60,341 nt of DNA from positions 1 through 60,341 of the forward strand of contig DASZRO010000117.1 of assembly GCA_035550055.1 (NCBI GenBank), in the 5' to 3' direction. The notes beneath the pieces were generated by a model, which was not told the DNA's origin, searched no databases, and saw nothing but the letters and a program-made list of their open reading frames with translations. This document shows positions 43,193 to 51,709 of this stretch, in pieces; positions within the stretch are counted from its first letter, which is position 1; the number at the start of each line of letters is the position of its first letter. A program made the translations under genes and the position numbers. Source of the stretch: Mycobacteriales bacterium (GTDB lineage Bacteria > Actinomycetota > Actinomycetes > JAFAQI01).

Positions 43193-44125
43193 ATGAGCGA
43201 GATGCGCGTCGTTGCCCTCGGAGTCCACGTTCTCGACGTGCTGGTCCGTCCGGTCGAGTCGATCCCGGAAGGCCAGGGCGGCGCGATCGTCGAGGAGATC
43301 CGGATGACCGGCGCGGGCACGGCAGGCGGCACCGCGATCACCCTCGCCAAGCTCGGCGCCGTCGTGCGGTCCGCCGGCGCGATCGGCAACGACCCGCTGG
43401 GCGACGCGCTGCTGCGACTGCTCACCGCGGCCGGCGTCGACGTGTCGAACCTCCTGCGGCGCGACGACGTCCAGACCTCCTCCAGCGTGCTGCCGATCCG
43501 CCCGGACGGCTCCCGGCCGGCGTTCCATGTGATCGGCGCGAACGGGACCTATCTCGCCGACGACGCGCCCTGGGAGGTGATCGCGGACTCGACCCATCTC
43601 CACCTCGGCGGTCCGGAGTTCATGGGCGGCGAGGAGGCGGCGCGCATCCTGTCGTTCGCCCGCGAGCACGGCGTCGTCACGTCGGCCGACTTCCTGGCAC
43701 CGGGCGAGCAGCTGCGCGACCTGGTCGACTGGGTGGCGCCGATCTTCCCGCTGGTGGACTACCTGTTGCCCAACGACGAGCAGGTCCGGGGGCTGACCGG
43801 GCTGGAGTCGGTGGCGCAGGGTTGCCAGGCCCTGGTCGGACGCGGGATCGGGTGCGTCGCCGCGACGGTCGGCGCCGATGGGGCCGTCGTCGCGACCTCG
43901 GACGGCGTCGAGCGGGTGCCGGCGTACACCGTCCCGGTCGTCGACACCACCGGCTGTGGCGACGCGTTCTCCGCAGGGTTCCTGCGCGGTCTGTCCCTCG
44001 GTCGTGACGTCGCCGCGGCAGCGGCGCTCGGCTGCGCCACGGCGGGCCTAGTGGCCCAGGGGCTGGGCACCGACTACGGCGAGTTCGACCTGGCAACCGC
44101 CGACGCCCTCGTCGCCGAAGCCTGA
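43193..44125 (+). CDS. PfkB family carbohydrate kinase
   Basis: Sugar or nucleoside kinase of the ribokinase fold, 310 residues. The N-terminal GAGTAGGTAITLAKLGA substrate/glycine motif and the C-terminal anion-hole signature DTTGCGDAFSAG with catalytic base D257 are intact. Substrate not assignable. The ATG at 43193 follows a short gap to the divergent endoglycoceramidase-like gene, so it could phosphorylate a sugar released by the neighbouring hydrolases (inference). Confidence 0.9.
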   Translation: MSEMRVVALGVHVLDVLVRPVESIPEGQGGAIVEEIRMTGAGTAGGTAITLAKLGAVVRSAGAIGNDPLGDALLRLLTAAGVDVSNLLRRDDVQTSSSVLPIRPDGSRPAFHVIGANGTYLADDAPWEVIADSTHLHLGGPEFMGGEEAARILSFAREHGVVTSADFLAPGEQLRDLVDWVAPIFPLVDYLLPNDEQVRGLTGLESVAQGCQALVGRGIGCVAATVGADGAVVATSDGVERVPAYTVPVVDTTGCGDAFSAGFLRGLSLGRDVAAAAALGCATAGLVAQGLGTDYGEFDLATADALVAEA

Positions 44126-44132
44126 CGCGCCC

Positions 44133-45611
44133 TCACAACCGCGCGAGGACCTCCTCGGCGGCGCGGTAGCCCGAGGAGATCGCACCGTCCATGTAGCCGT
44201 TCCAGTACGTCGCGGTCTCGGTGCCGGCCCAGTGCGTGCGCAGGAACGGCGTGGTCAGGTGCGGCAGGAACTCGGTGACGACGCCGGGGGCGACCACGGA
44301 CACCGGGCAGCCGCGTGACCACTGCTCGGCGGTCCAGTCGTGCTCGAAGTAGGCGATCGGCTCGCGCGCGCGCTCGCCGAACGCCTGGGCGAAGTCGTTC
44401 AGCGCGCCGCGACGGCGCCCGACCGGGTCGTTGACGTACTTCCGCCACGAGTGCCCGCCGTGAAAGCCCATCAGCACGCCGGGCGTGCCGGACGTCGGCG
44501 TGTTGTCGAACATCTCCGGTACGACGCCGCCGACCTTCAGCGCCATCCAGACGCCCGGGTCCTCGCGCCACCACGGCTTGTCGTAGACGGCGTGGATCTT
44601 CATCAGGGTGCCGAGGGTCATCCGCCGCCGCATCGCGTCCTGCACCGCAGGCATCAGCGGATGCCAGACGATGTCGGCGGCCAGCGACGGGGGAGTCGCG
44701 ACGATGACGTGCTTGCCCTTCCACATGCCCGCGTCGGAGTGGACCGTCACCGAGGTCTTGTCCTGGTCGATGCGGCGTACCGGCGCGTTGAGCACGACCC
44801 GTCCGTCGAGGCGGCGGGCGGCCTCGATCGAGATGCGCTGGCTGCCCCCGACGATCCGGCTGTCCTGGGCGCCGCCCTTGCTGGAGATGCCCCGCTCGAT
44901 CGTGCCGGGCGTCGTGCGGTTGCCGAACCCGGCGACCTGGGCGATCACGTACAGCGCCGACACCTCGGCGGCGGTGCCGCCGTAGGCCGAGTCGAAGAAC
45001 AGGTCGACCAGCTCGATCGCGGTGTTCGGGTCGACCGCCATCGACCGGACGAGGCTTTCGGCGCTCTGCCGGTCCATCTCCTCGGCCTTGCTCCACCTCC
45101 ACGGCGCCTCGACGGGGACGTTCGCGGCGTACTGGTCGAGCGTGGTCACGAGCTGGACGAGGTCGACGATGCCGGTCACGCCCGCCGAGGGCAGGTCACC
45201 GGAGTACGTCGAGCGGTGGCCCTTCCCGTCGATGTAGACGCTGTCGAGGTCGAGGTAGGCCGGATAGGTCTTCAACCCGAGGTCGCGGATCAGGCCGAGC
45301 GCGTAGTCCTGGGTCGGGCCGACGAACTCCCCGCCGACCTCGACCGTCTCGCCGTGGGGGAGCGGGTGGTTCAGGGTTCGCCCGCCGACCCGGTCGCGCG
45401 CTTCGAGCACGACCGCCGAGTGTCCCGCCGCGACGACTCGACGGGCGGCCGCGAGCCCGGCGAGGCCGGCGCCGACGACCACGACGTCGGCGCTGCGCGC
45501 GCGGGGAGCGGTGACCGCGGCGGCGGCCGCACCGGGCAGCAGCACCGCGCCGCCCGCGGCCGCGGCACCGCCGGCGAGGAGCTGGCGGCGTGACAGCGGT
45601 GGGTTGCTCAT
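44133..45611 (-). CDS. Tat-exported flavin monoamine oxidase family protein
   Basis: FAD-dependent amine oxidase of 492 residues. A twin-arginine signal (SRRQLLAGG followed by an Ala-rich core) precedes the dinucleotide fold VVVVGAGLAGLAAARRV and EARDRVGGRT. The C-terminal THWAGTETATYWNGYMDGAI contains the FAD-binding motif of monoamine oxidases. Oxidises an amine outside the membrane, releasing aldehyde, ammonia and peroxide. ATG 45611 overlaps the stop of the TetR gene by 4 nt, so the regulator and enzyme are co-expressed. Confidence 0.9.
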   Translation of the reverse strand: MSNPPLSRRQLLAGGAAAAGGAVLLPGAAAAAVTAPRARSADVVVVGAGLAGLAAARRVVAAGHSAVVLEARDRVGGRTLNHPLPHGETVEVGGEFVGPTQDYALGLIRDLGLKTYPAYLDLDSVYIDGKGHRSTYSGDLPSAGVTGIVDLVQLVTTLDQYAANVPVEAPWRWSKAEEMDRQSAESLVRSMAVDPNTAIELVDLFFDSAYGGTAAEVSALYVIAQVAGFGNRTTPGTIERGISSKGGAQDSRIVGGSQRISIEAARRLDGRVVLNAPVRRIDQDKTSVTVHSDAGMWKGKHVIVATPPSLAADIVWHPLMPAVQDAMRRRMTLGTLMKIHAVYDKPWWREDPGVWMALKVGGVVPEMFDNTPTSGTPGVLMGFHGGHSWRKYVNDPVGRRRGALNDFAQAFGERAREPIAYFEHDWTAEQWSRGCPVSVVAPGVVTEFLPHLTTPFLRTHWAGTETATYWNGYMDGAISSGYRAAEEVLARL

Positions 45612-46165
45612 CTGGTGGCTGCCTTCAGCTCGGCGAGTGAGTCGCGGACCAGCGCGCCGTAGGAGCGCTTCTCGCCCTTCGCGATCCAACGTTCGAACGC
45701 GACCTTGAACACGGCGACGCCGGTCTCGGCAGCCAGTGACGCCGCCGGCTCGTCGATCCCGCGCTGCCGGAGCGCTTCGGCGAACGCGCTCGCCAGGTGG
45801 CTGAGCTTGATCAGCTCACGTTCCTGCAGCTCGGCGTGGGCGGTGATCACCTGATGGCGCACCCGCGCCAGGTCCCGCGGGGCGAAGATGTCGTCGGCGT
45901 GCTCCACGGCCATGACGATCTGGTCCAGCGGCGAGGCCGACGGATCGGTCTTGGCCAGCTCCTCGAGCAGCAGCGCCTGCAGGATCGGCGACCCCGCGAA
46001 CAACACCTCACGCTTGTCGGCGAAGTAGCGGAAGAACGTGCGTTCGGTCAGCCCGGCGCGCTCGGCGATCTCAGCGACGGTGGTCTTCTCGTAGCCGTGG
46101 TCGCGATAGAGCTCGAGCGCCGCGCGCTGGAGGCGTCCCATCGCGTCCGGCTCCCACCGCCCCAT
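45608..46165 (-). CDS. TetR/AcrR family regulator of the amine-oxidase/epimerase region
   Basis: A 185-residue TetR protein with helix-turn-helix TVAEIAERAGLTERTFFRYF at about residues 29-48. It is divergent from the NAD-dependent epimerase gene, with two inverted repeats sharing CTGACATC between them, so it probably represses itself with the amine oxidase and also the epimerase. A second ATG at 46141 is a possible start. Confidence 0.88.
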   Translation of the reverse strand: MGRWEPDAMGRLQRAALELYRDHGYEKTTVAEIAERAGLTERTFFRYFADKREVLFAGSPILQALLLEELAKTDPSASPLDQIVMAVEHADDIFAPRDLARVRHQVITAHAELQERELIKLSHLASAFAEALRQRGIDEPAASLAAETGVAVFKVAFERWIAKGEKRSYGALVRDSLAELKAATR

Positions 46166-46192
46166 GGCGGCAGAGTCTAGGTGATGACAGAT

Positions 46193-46233
46193 CCTGACAT
46201 CAGGTGTAACGTTCGATGTCAGCGACTGACATC
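46193..46233. promoter_or_regulatory. Paired TetR operators between tetR and epimerase genes
   Basis: Two inverted repeats: CCTGA-CA-TCAGG at 46193-46204 and GATGTCAG-CGA-CTGACATC at 46215-46233 (perfect 8-bp arms). The octamer CTGACATC occurs in both. They fill the 83-bp gap between the divergent TetR and epimerase genes, the standard position for an autoregulatory TetR operator. Confidence 0.65.
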
Positions 46234-46248
46234 AATAGAGGACATCAC

Positions 46249-47139
46249 ATGCGCATCTTCATGACGGGGGCCTCCGGCTGGATCGGCTCGCCGACCACGA
46301 GCCGTCTGGTCGCCGCCGGTCACGAGGTAGTCGGCCTCGCCCGAAGCGACACCGCCGCCGCGGCGATCGAGGCGGTGGGAGCTACGCCGGTCCGCGGCGA
46401 CATCGAGGACCTCGATCTGCTGCGTGCCCAGGCCGCCGAGACCGACGGCGTAGTGCACCTGGCGTTCCGGCACGACGTCGCCTTCACCGGCGACTTCCTG
46501 GCCGCGGCCACGAGTGACCGCGCCGCCATCGAGGCCTTCGGTGACGCGCTGGGAGGCAGCGGCAAGCCGCTCGTCATCGCCTCGGGGACGCTGGGGCTCA
46601 CGCCGGGCGCCGTCGCGACCGAGCGTGACCGGCCGGGCGCCGACTCCAACCCGCGGGCTGCCAGTGCGGCCGCCACTTTGGAGCTGGCCAACCGCGACGT
46701 CCGATCGGTGGTGATCCGGTTCGCACCCACGGTCCACGGGGCCGGCGACCACGGGTTCATGGCGACGCTTGTTGCCATCGCGCGGGAGACGGGTGTCTCG
46801 GGCTATCCCGGCGCCGGCACGAGCCGCTGGCCCGCGGTCCACGTGTCCGACGCGGCTGAGCTCGTCAGCCGGGCCGTCGTCGCCGCGCCGGCCGGTTCGG
46901 TGCTCCACGCGACCGCGGAGACCGCCGTCACCACCAAGGCGATCGCGACGGCCATCGGGGCCCAGCTCGACGTACCGGTGGAGTCCATTCCCGCCGAGCG
47001 TGCCGCGCACTTCAGGTTCCTGGCCCCGTTGTTCGGCATGGACTCGCCGGCGTCGAGTGAGCTCACCCGCGAGCTGCTGGACTGGCACCCGACCGGCCCG
47101 ACGTTGCTCGACGACCTCACCGCCGGTCGCTACACCTGA
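46249..47139 (+). CDS. NAD-dependent epimerase/dehydratase family protein
   Basis: Atypical SDR of 296 residues with the N-terminal cofactor motif FMTGASGWIGSPTTSRL and strand VVGLARSD. A clear catalytic Y-x3-K is not evident, as in many NmrA/atypical members, so it may be a reductase or a redox-sensing protein. ATG 46249 has GAGGA six bases upstream. It is divergent from TetR and behind the paired operators, so likely induced together with the amine oxidase. Confidence 0.85.
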   Translation: MRIFMTGASGWIGSPTTSRLVAAGHEVVGLARSDTAAAAIEAVGATPVRGDIEDLDLLRAQAAETDGVVHLAFRHDVAFTGDFLAAATSDRAAIEAFGDALGGSGKPLVIASGTLGLTPGAVATERDRPGADSNPRAASAAATLELANRDVRSVVIRFAPTVHGAGDHGFMATLVAIARETGVSGYPGAGTSRWPAVHVSDAAELVSRAVVAAPAGSVLHATAETAVTTKAIATAIGAQLDVPVESIPAERAAHFRFLAPLFGMDSPASSELTRELLDWHPTGPTLLDDLTAGRYT

Positions 47140-47151
47140 GCCGACGCGGGC

Positions 47152-47171
47152 TCCCGGCCGGAGGGCCGGGA
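47152..47171. terminator. Bidirectional hairpin between epimerase and ABC ATPase genes
   Basis: TCCCGGCC-GGAG-GGCCGGGA forms a perfect 8-bp GC-rich stem with a 4-nt loop in the 32-bp gap between convergent genes; it abuts the stop codon of the minus-strand gene at 47172. It would terminate both transcripts. Confidence 0.65.
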
Positions 47172-47942
47172 CTAGCTGGTGGTGCGGCGGGTGCGGGCGG
47201 TGGACGTCGGTCGGGTCGCGGCGCGGGCCGTCGTACGACGGCGCAGCGTCGCCGCCACCTCGCCGTCTCGCAGCTGGATCCGTCGCTTCGCGGCGCTCGC
47301 CACCTCCTCGGAGTGCGTCGCGAGGATGATGGTGACCCCGGTGTCGACCAACCCGGCGAGCAGCGCCATCACCTCGGCTGCCGTCGCCGAGTCGAGGTTG
47401 CCGGTCGGCTCGTCGGCGATGACCACGCGCGGCCGGTTGGCCAGCGCTCGGGCGATCGCGACGCGCTGCTGCTCGCCGCCGGACAGCCGGGATGGCAGGT
47501 GGTGCACCCGGTCGGCCAGCCCGACCTGGGTCAGCAGCTCGCGTGCCCGGTCGAGCCGCTCGGGGCGGGAGACGCCGCGCGGCACCATCGCGAGCGCGAC
47601 GTTCTCCTCGGCGGTCAGCGTGGGGATGAGGTTGAAGTGCTGGAAGACGAACCCGATCTCCTCGCTGCGCAGCCGGGTGAGCTCGGCGTCGGACTCGCGG
47701 GAGAGCTCACGGCCGTCGAAGCGGATCGAGCCGCGGGTCGGCACGTCCAGCGCGCCGAGCAGCTGCAACAGCGTCGACTTGCCCGATCCGCTCGGCCCTT
47801 CCAGTGCGACCAGTTCGCCGGCGAAGATCTCGAGGGAGATCGAGCGGATCGCCTCGACCGTCACGCCACCCTTGGCGTAGGCACGGCCGACGCCGTCGAG
47901 CACGTAGAGCGGCGCCGCTGCGACCGCGGTGGTGGCGCTCAT
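47172..47942 (-). CDS. ABC transporter ATP-binding protein (MacB/LolD type)
   Basis: A 256-residue ATPase with Walker A GPSGSGKSTLLQ, Q-loop in FVFQHFNLIP, signature LSGGEQQRVAIARAL and Walker B VVIADEPTGNLD followed by the H-loop ATHSEEVA. The LolD/MacB-type signature and partner permease indicate a mechanotransmission or lipid/peptide export system rather than an importer. A basic Arg/Thr-rich tail of about 30 residues is unusual. It overlaps the permease stop by 4 nt. Confidence 0.92.
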   Translation of the reverse strand: MSATTAVAAAPLYVLDGVGRAYAKGGVTVEAIRSISLEIFAGELVALEGPSGSGKSTLLQLLGALDVPTRGSIRFDGRELSRESDAELTRLRSEEIGFVFQHFNLIPTLTAEENVALAMVPRGVSRPERLDRARELLTQVGLADRVHHLPSRLSGGEQQRVAIARALANRPRVVIADEPTGNLDSATAAEVMALLAGLVDTGVTIILATHSEEVASAAKRRIQLRDGEVAATLRRRTTARAATRPTSTARTRRTTS

Positions 47943-49663
47943 CCGAGGTCCCGCAGGGCAGTCGCCGGGGCGAGCCGTGCGGCTCGCCAGCCGCCGAGGG
48001 CGCCGGCTAAGGCGCCGCCGATCAGAGCTCCCAGGAAGCCGAGGACGACGGAGGTCAGCTCGATGGGTGCGGTCAGCGCCACGGAGCCCGTGCTCGATCC
48101 GCTGGTCGACTGACCGAACAGCGCGCTCGCGGCTGACGCCCCGACGCTCAGGCCGCTGCTGGTCACCGACAGGCTCGGGCCGACGGCGTCGATCAGGCCG
48201 CAGATTCCCGCGCCCAGCGCGATGCCGATCACGCCGCCGAGCACTCCGATCCCGATCGTCTCGGCAAGGATCTGGCGCACGACCAGACCGCGAGACCAGC
48301 CCATCGCGCGCAGCGATCCGATCTCGCGGACCCGCTTGGTGATGTTCGACAACGTGAGCAGCACGGCGATCGCGAAGCCCGCCAGCAGGACCACGATGGC
48401 CAGCGCCGCACCGAGGTCGTCGGCGAGCTTGTGCGCGTTGGCGAGGCTGCCGCTGACCTGGTCGGCGAGGTCTTTCGAGGTGAGGACCTGCGCGCCGGGC
48501 AGGGCCTTGTGGATCGCCGCCGCCACCGCGGAGACCTGGCCCGCGTCCTTGACCGAGACCAGCACCTCGTTGACCCGTCCGGCGCTCGACGACAGCTTCT
48601 GCAACGTGGGCAGGTCGAAGTAGAGGTCGGCGACGTTGCCCGTCAGGGTCGGCGACACCAGGCCGACCACGCGATAGGAGGCGGCGTTGATCTTCACCTG
48701 CTGACCGACCGCGATCTTGTGGGTGTTGGCGTAGGCGGTGTTGACCAGCACCTCGTCGGCGGCGTGCCCGTCGTACCAGTGGCCCTTGGTGACCTGGCTG
48801 CGGGTCACCAGCCCGGAGGTCGGGCTGGCGGGGTCGACGCCGGCGACGGAGTACGTCGTGGTCTTCGTGTCGGTCGACGGCGGGTTCACGACCTGGTGGA
48901 TGGTCTCGGCCGGGACGACAACGGTCGTGTAGTAGGCGCGGTCCTGGGCGGGCAGGCAGCTCGCGATGACGTCGCTGCTGGCCTTCAGGTGGCTGGTCTT
49001 CGACGCTGCTGCGGAGTGCTGGACGCAGGCGAGCGTGCTCTCGAGCTGCGCCACTGTGAAGGAGCTCGGCTTGGCGGCGGTCTTGACGGTCTGCGCCGTC
49101 GTGGTGAGCGAGGCCACGATCTTGGGAACCGTGCCGGTCTCGTGGACCGCCGACACCGACAGCGCTCCGACGGCGGAGGTGACGCCGGAGATGTGCGAGA
49201 CGGCGGAGATGGCCTGGCTCGGGAACGTGATGAGGGTGCCCTGCACGAAGAAGTCGTGAGTGAACTTCGTTCCCGGCGGACCGAGCTTGGCCAGGTCGGT
49301 GATCACCGACGAGTTCGCCTGGATCAGTGCCGACTGGTCGGAGGAGTCGAGCTTCGATGCCTCGGCCACCAGGCCTTTGCCGGCGCCGGCGCCGAAGAAG
49401 CCGGAGGCGTCGGAGCCGCTCGTGCTGGCCGCCGGTTGCGACGAGGCCGACGCGGACGTCGTCGCGGCGACCGTCCGGGTCACGATCAGGTCAGTGCCCA
49501 CCGACGACAGCGGCGACAGGACCTTGTTCTGTGCCCGGGAGACGCCGGTGGACACGCCGATGATGGCCATGACCAGGCCGACGCCGGCGGCGAGGCCGAG
49601 GGCCGTCACGACGGTCCGGCCGAGGCGGTGCCTCAGCTCCCGCCACATGTAGCTCAGTGCCAC
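47939..49663 (-). CDS. FtsX-like ABC transporter permease (MacB family)
   Basis: A 574-residue permease: one N-terminal membrane helix (TALGLAAGVGLVMAIIGVS), a large external domain of about 330 residues rich in Ser/Thr/Ala, then three C-terminal helices typical of FtsX (LAIVVLLAGFAIAVLLTL, ETIGIGVLGGVIGIALGAG and a last one near SVVLGFLGALIGGALAG). The GTG at 49663 is preceded by an AAGGG-type ribosome site; longer in-frame starts are less likely. With the ATPase it would move or release an envelope substrate. The palindrome GACGCA-AA-TGCGTC (49768-49781) lies in the upstream gap and may be an operator. Confidence 0.87.
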   Translation of the reverse strand: MALSYMWRELRHRLGRTVVTALGLAAGVGLVMAIIGVSTGVSRAQNKVLSPLSSVGTDLIVTRTVAATTSASASSQPAASTSGSDASGFFGAGAGKGLVAEASKLDSSDQSALIQANSSVITDLAKLGPPGTKFTHDFFVQGTLITFPSQAISAVSHISGVTSAVGALSVSAVHETGTVPKIVASLTTTAQTVKTAAKPSSFTVAQLESTLACVQHSAAASKTSHLKASSDVIASCLPAQDRAYYTTVVVPAETIHQVVNPPSTDTKTTTYSVAGVDPASPTSGLVTRSQVTKGHWYDGHAADEVLVNTAYANTHKIAVGQQVKINAASYRVVGLVSPTLTGNVADLYFDLPTLQKLSSSAGRVNEVLVSVKDAGQVSAVAAAIHKALPGAQVLTSKDLADQVSGSLANAHKLADDLGAALAIVVLLAGFAIAVLLTLSNITKRVREIGSLRAMGWSRGLVVRQILAETIGIGVLGGVIGIALGAGICGLIDAVGPSLSVTSSGLSVGASAASALFGQSTSGSSTGSVALTAPIELTSVVLGFLGALIGGALAGALGGWRAARLAPATALRDLG

Positions 49664-49767
49664 GAGTTGCCCGCCCTTCACGCCGGCGTTGCCGGCTCCC
49701 GCTGTGAGGTGTCCCGAATCGGGCTCAACCACCACGAACGGTATCGATCAGCGGGACTCGCCTCTAC

Positions 49768-49781
49768 GACGCAAATGCGTC
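49768..49781. promoter_or_regulatory. Palindrome upstream of the MacB-type ABC genes
   Basis: GACGCA-AA-TGCGTC is a perfect 6-bp inverted repeat in the 162-bp gap (49664-49825) before the permease gene. On the minus strand it overlaps a TTGACG box, so a regulator binding here could compete with RNA polymerase. The same gap also holds TAGTCAC/GTGACTA arms (49791-49797 and 49822-49828) beside the CocE-type stop, a possible weak terminator. Confidence 0.4.
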
Positions 49782-49825
49782 AATTCCCTTTAGTCACAAG
49801 GGCTGCGATGCCTAGTCCGAAGTGA

Positions 49826-51583
49826 CTACCGGTTCGGCGACACCGGCAGCGTGATGGTCGTCCCGCCGTCGCCGAGCCGGACGGTGTTCGTCGCCGGCAA
49901 CAGCGGCTCGATGTCGACGTCGGTCGGGTTCGACAGGCTCACCCGGAACACCCCTGGCAGGGCGTTGGGCATGTTGTACGACGTCAACCGGACCTGGAGC
50001 CGGTGGCCGGGCGCGAACCGGTACGCCGTCGGCGCGACCGCGATCTGGTAGCGGATGAAGGTCCCCGGCGTGATGTCGTGCGGGTCGTCGAGGGTCTGCA
50101 CCGGCTCGATCCGGGTGCTCGCGCGTGCCAGCCGGCGCATCGAGGCGCGCAGCTGCCCCTCGGTCACGATCGACTCGGTGCCGTCGGGCGCGACGTCGGA
50201 GATCTTGACGAACCAGTCGGTGTCGGCCGCGCTCGACGCCGCGACGAGGTGCATCGCGATCGGGCCGTCGAGGGTCAACGCGCGCGAGAGCACCGGCGTA
50301 CGCCACGTGATGCCCTGGTTGTCCTCGAGCCGCTGGTCCAGCGGCAGGTACGGCGAGATCGCGACCGTCCCCTGCTCGTCGAGTGCCATCGACAGTCCCG
50401 CGGTCGGGTTGCTGACGAAGCTCTCGGACGTGCGACGCGACGGCCGGGTCGAGATCGCTCCGGCACCCAGATGCATCGTCGTGAACCGGGTCGACCGCAG
50501 CGGCCAACGCGTCCCGTCGACGTAGCGGTCGAGCTGCTGGACGTAGACGCGCACTCGCGGCGGCGGCGGCACCGCCCGGTCGCCGTTGAGGTAACGGTCG
50601 AAGAAGGCGATCTCGAGAGTCGTCAGGTCGTCGGGGTTCGGCGGGTCGAGGGTGGGCGCGAACTCGTTGCCGCAGCCCTTGTGCGTGCACGGGTCGATGT
50701 GGACGAAGGTCGGTGCGCTGCGCCGCTCGAGCGCCTCGTACATCCGCAGGTCGCCCGCCTCGAACGCGTCCCGCCAGCCGTCGAACACGTACACCGGGAC
50801 GTGGATCCGGCCGACGTGCGTGATCGGCGAACGTGCCTTGTAGAACGCGTCGTCGGTGTTGTGCGCGAGATAGTCCAGCGCGACCGTCCGTCCGCTCGCC
50901 TGGTCGAGCTTCGCGCCGATCGTGCCCGGCAGCATTTGCGGCGCGGTGTTGGGCGTCACCAGTCCGGGCGCGCCCTGGACGGCGAGGTACTGCGCATCGA
51001 AGGACAGCGACAGGATCCCGCCCGGATAGGCAGCGTCGTTGTACAGATCCGCGAGTGCCTCGTCGGGAGCGATCGCGGCCAGATGCGGCGGGTCCTGCTC
51101 GGCGACGAGGTACTGCATGATCCCGAGGTAGGAGCCGCCCGACATCCCGACTTTGCCCGTCGACCACGGCTGGGTGCCGAGCCACTCGACGACGTCGTAC
51201 CCGTCCTTCGCCTGCCGCGGCGAGAAGTAGTTGCCGTCGAGGTTGCCCCCGCTGCCACCCGTCCCTCGTACGTCGACGACAGCGAGGACGAAGCCGGCCT
51301 TGTTGAACGGGCCGGGCACGTCGCAGCCGCACTCGGCGTCGCGGCCGTACGGCGTCATGTCGAGCACCACCGGGAACCTGCCGGGCGCGATCGACGAGCC
51401 GTTGGTCGACGGGAAGCTGATGGTGGCGCCGAGCTGGACGCCGTCGTCCATCCGGATGAACCGCTGGATCGTGTACGTCTTCGGGTACGACGCCGGCGTG
51501 GCGGCAGCCCGCGAGACCGCGGGGGCGGCCAGCAAGGCGGCCGCGAGCGCTGTGACGGCGAGGGCGATCCGGCGACTGGTCAT
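49826..51583 (-). CDS. Secreted CocE/NonD family hydrolase (X-Pro dipeptidyl-peptidase-like)
   Basis: An exported 585-residue hydrolase. The signal sequence (MTSRRIALAV with an Ala-rich core) ends near residue 27. The alpha/beta domain has S151 in GGSYLG, the nucleophile position of the CocE family, preceded by VDVRGTGGSGG. A C-terminal jelly-roll domain (from about residue 370) is indicated by FRVSLSNPTDVDIEPL and similar strands. Family members cleave esters or Xaa-Pro amides. A cysteine-rich CGCD and DPCTHKGCGNE suggest extracellular disulfides. It is divergent from the MFS exporter. Confidence 0.87.
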   Translation of the reverse strand: MTSRRIALAVTALAAALLAAPAVSRAAATPASYPKTYTIQRFIRMDDGVQLGATISFPSTNGSSIAPGRFPVVLDMTPYGRDAECGCDVPGPFNKAGFVLAVVDVRGTGGSGGNLDGNYFSPRQAKDGYDVVEWLGTQPWSTGKVGMSGGSYLGIMQYLVAEQDPPHLAAIAPDEALADLYNDAAYPGGILSLSFDAQYLAVQGAPGLVTPNTAPQMLPGTIGAKLDQASGRTVALDYLAHNTDDAFYKARSPITHVGRIHVPVYVFDGWRDAFEAGDLRMYEALERRSAPTFVHIDPCTHKGCGNEFAPTLDPPNPDDLTTLEIAFFDRYLNGDRAVPPPPRVRVYVQQLDRYVDGTRWPLRSTRFTTMHLGAGAISTRPSRRTSESFVSNPTAGLSMALDEQGTVAISPYLPLDQRLEDNQGITWRTPVLSRALTLDGPIAMHLVAASSAADTDWFVKISDVAPDGTESIVTEGQLRASMRRLARASTRIEPVQTLDDPHDITPGTFIRYQIAVAPTAYRFAPGHRLQVRLTSYNMPNALPGVFRVSLSNPTDVDIEPLLPATNTVRLGDGGTTITLPVSPNR

Positions 51584-51638
51584 CGGAGTCAGTTCGCCGT
51601 CGTTGCACGCGCGTCCTGCGCCTCGACCGCTCCCGAAG

Positions 51639-51691
51639 CGGAGCAGCGGCTCCGCTTCCGGTAGCCTCATCGATCCGGAGTGATCGCTCCG
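51639..51691. promoter_or_regulatory. Tandem operators CGGAG-N6-CTCCG before the MFS gene
   Basis: Two copies of CGGAG-N6-CTCCG occur at 51639-51654 and 51676-51691, centres 37 bp apart. The first is part of a longer perfect stem, GAAGCGGAGC-AGCG-GCTCCGCTTC (51635-51658); the second is extended to CCGGAG-N6-CTCCGG. They lie between the divergent CocE-type and MFS genes, where the TetR encoded after the MFS gene would act. Confidence 0.6.
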
Positions 51692-51709
51692 GTTGTCGAG
51701 GGGAATCTC

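Noticed and set aside
41687-43669. 660-codon version of the endoglycoceramidase-like gene
   Set aside because: The first 173 codons are antisense to the PfkB kinase and precede a clear signal peptide, so the start was moved to the GTG at 43150.
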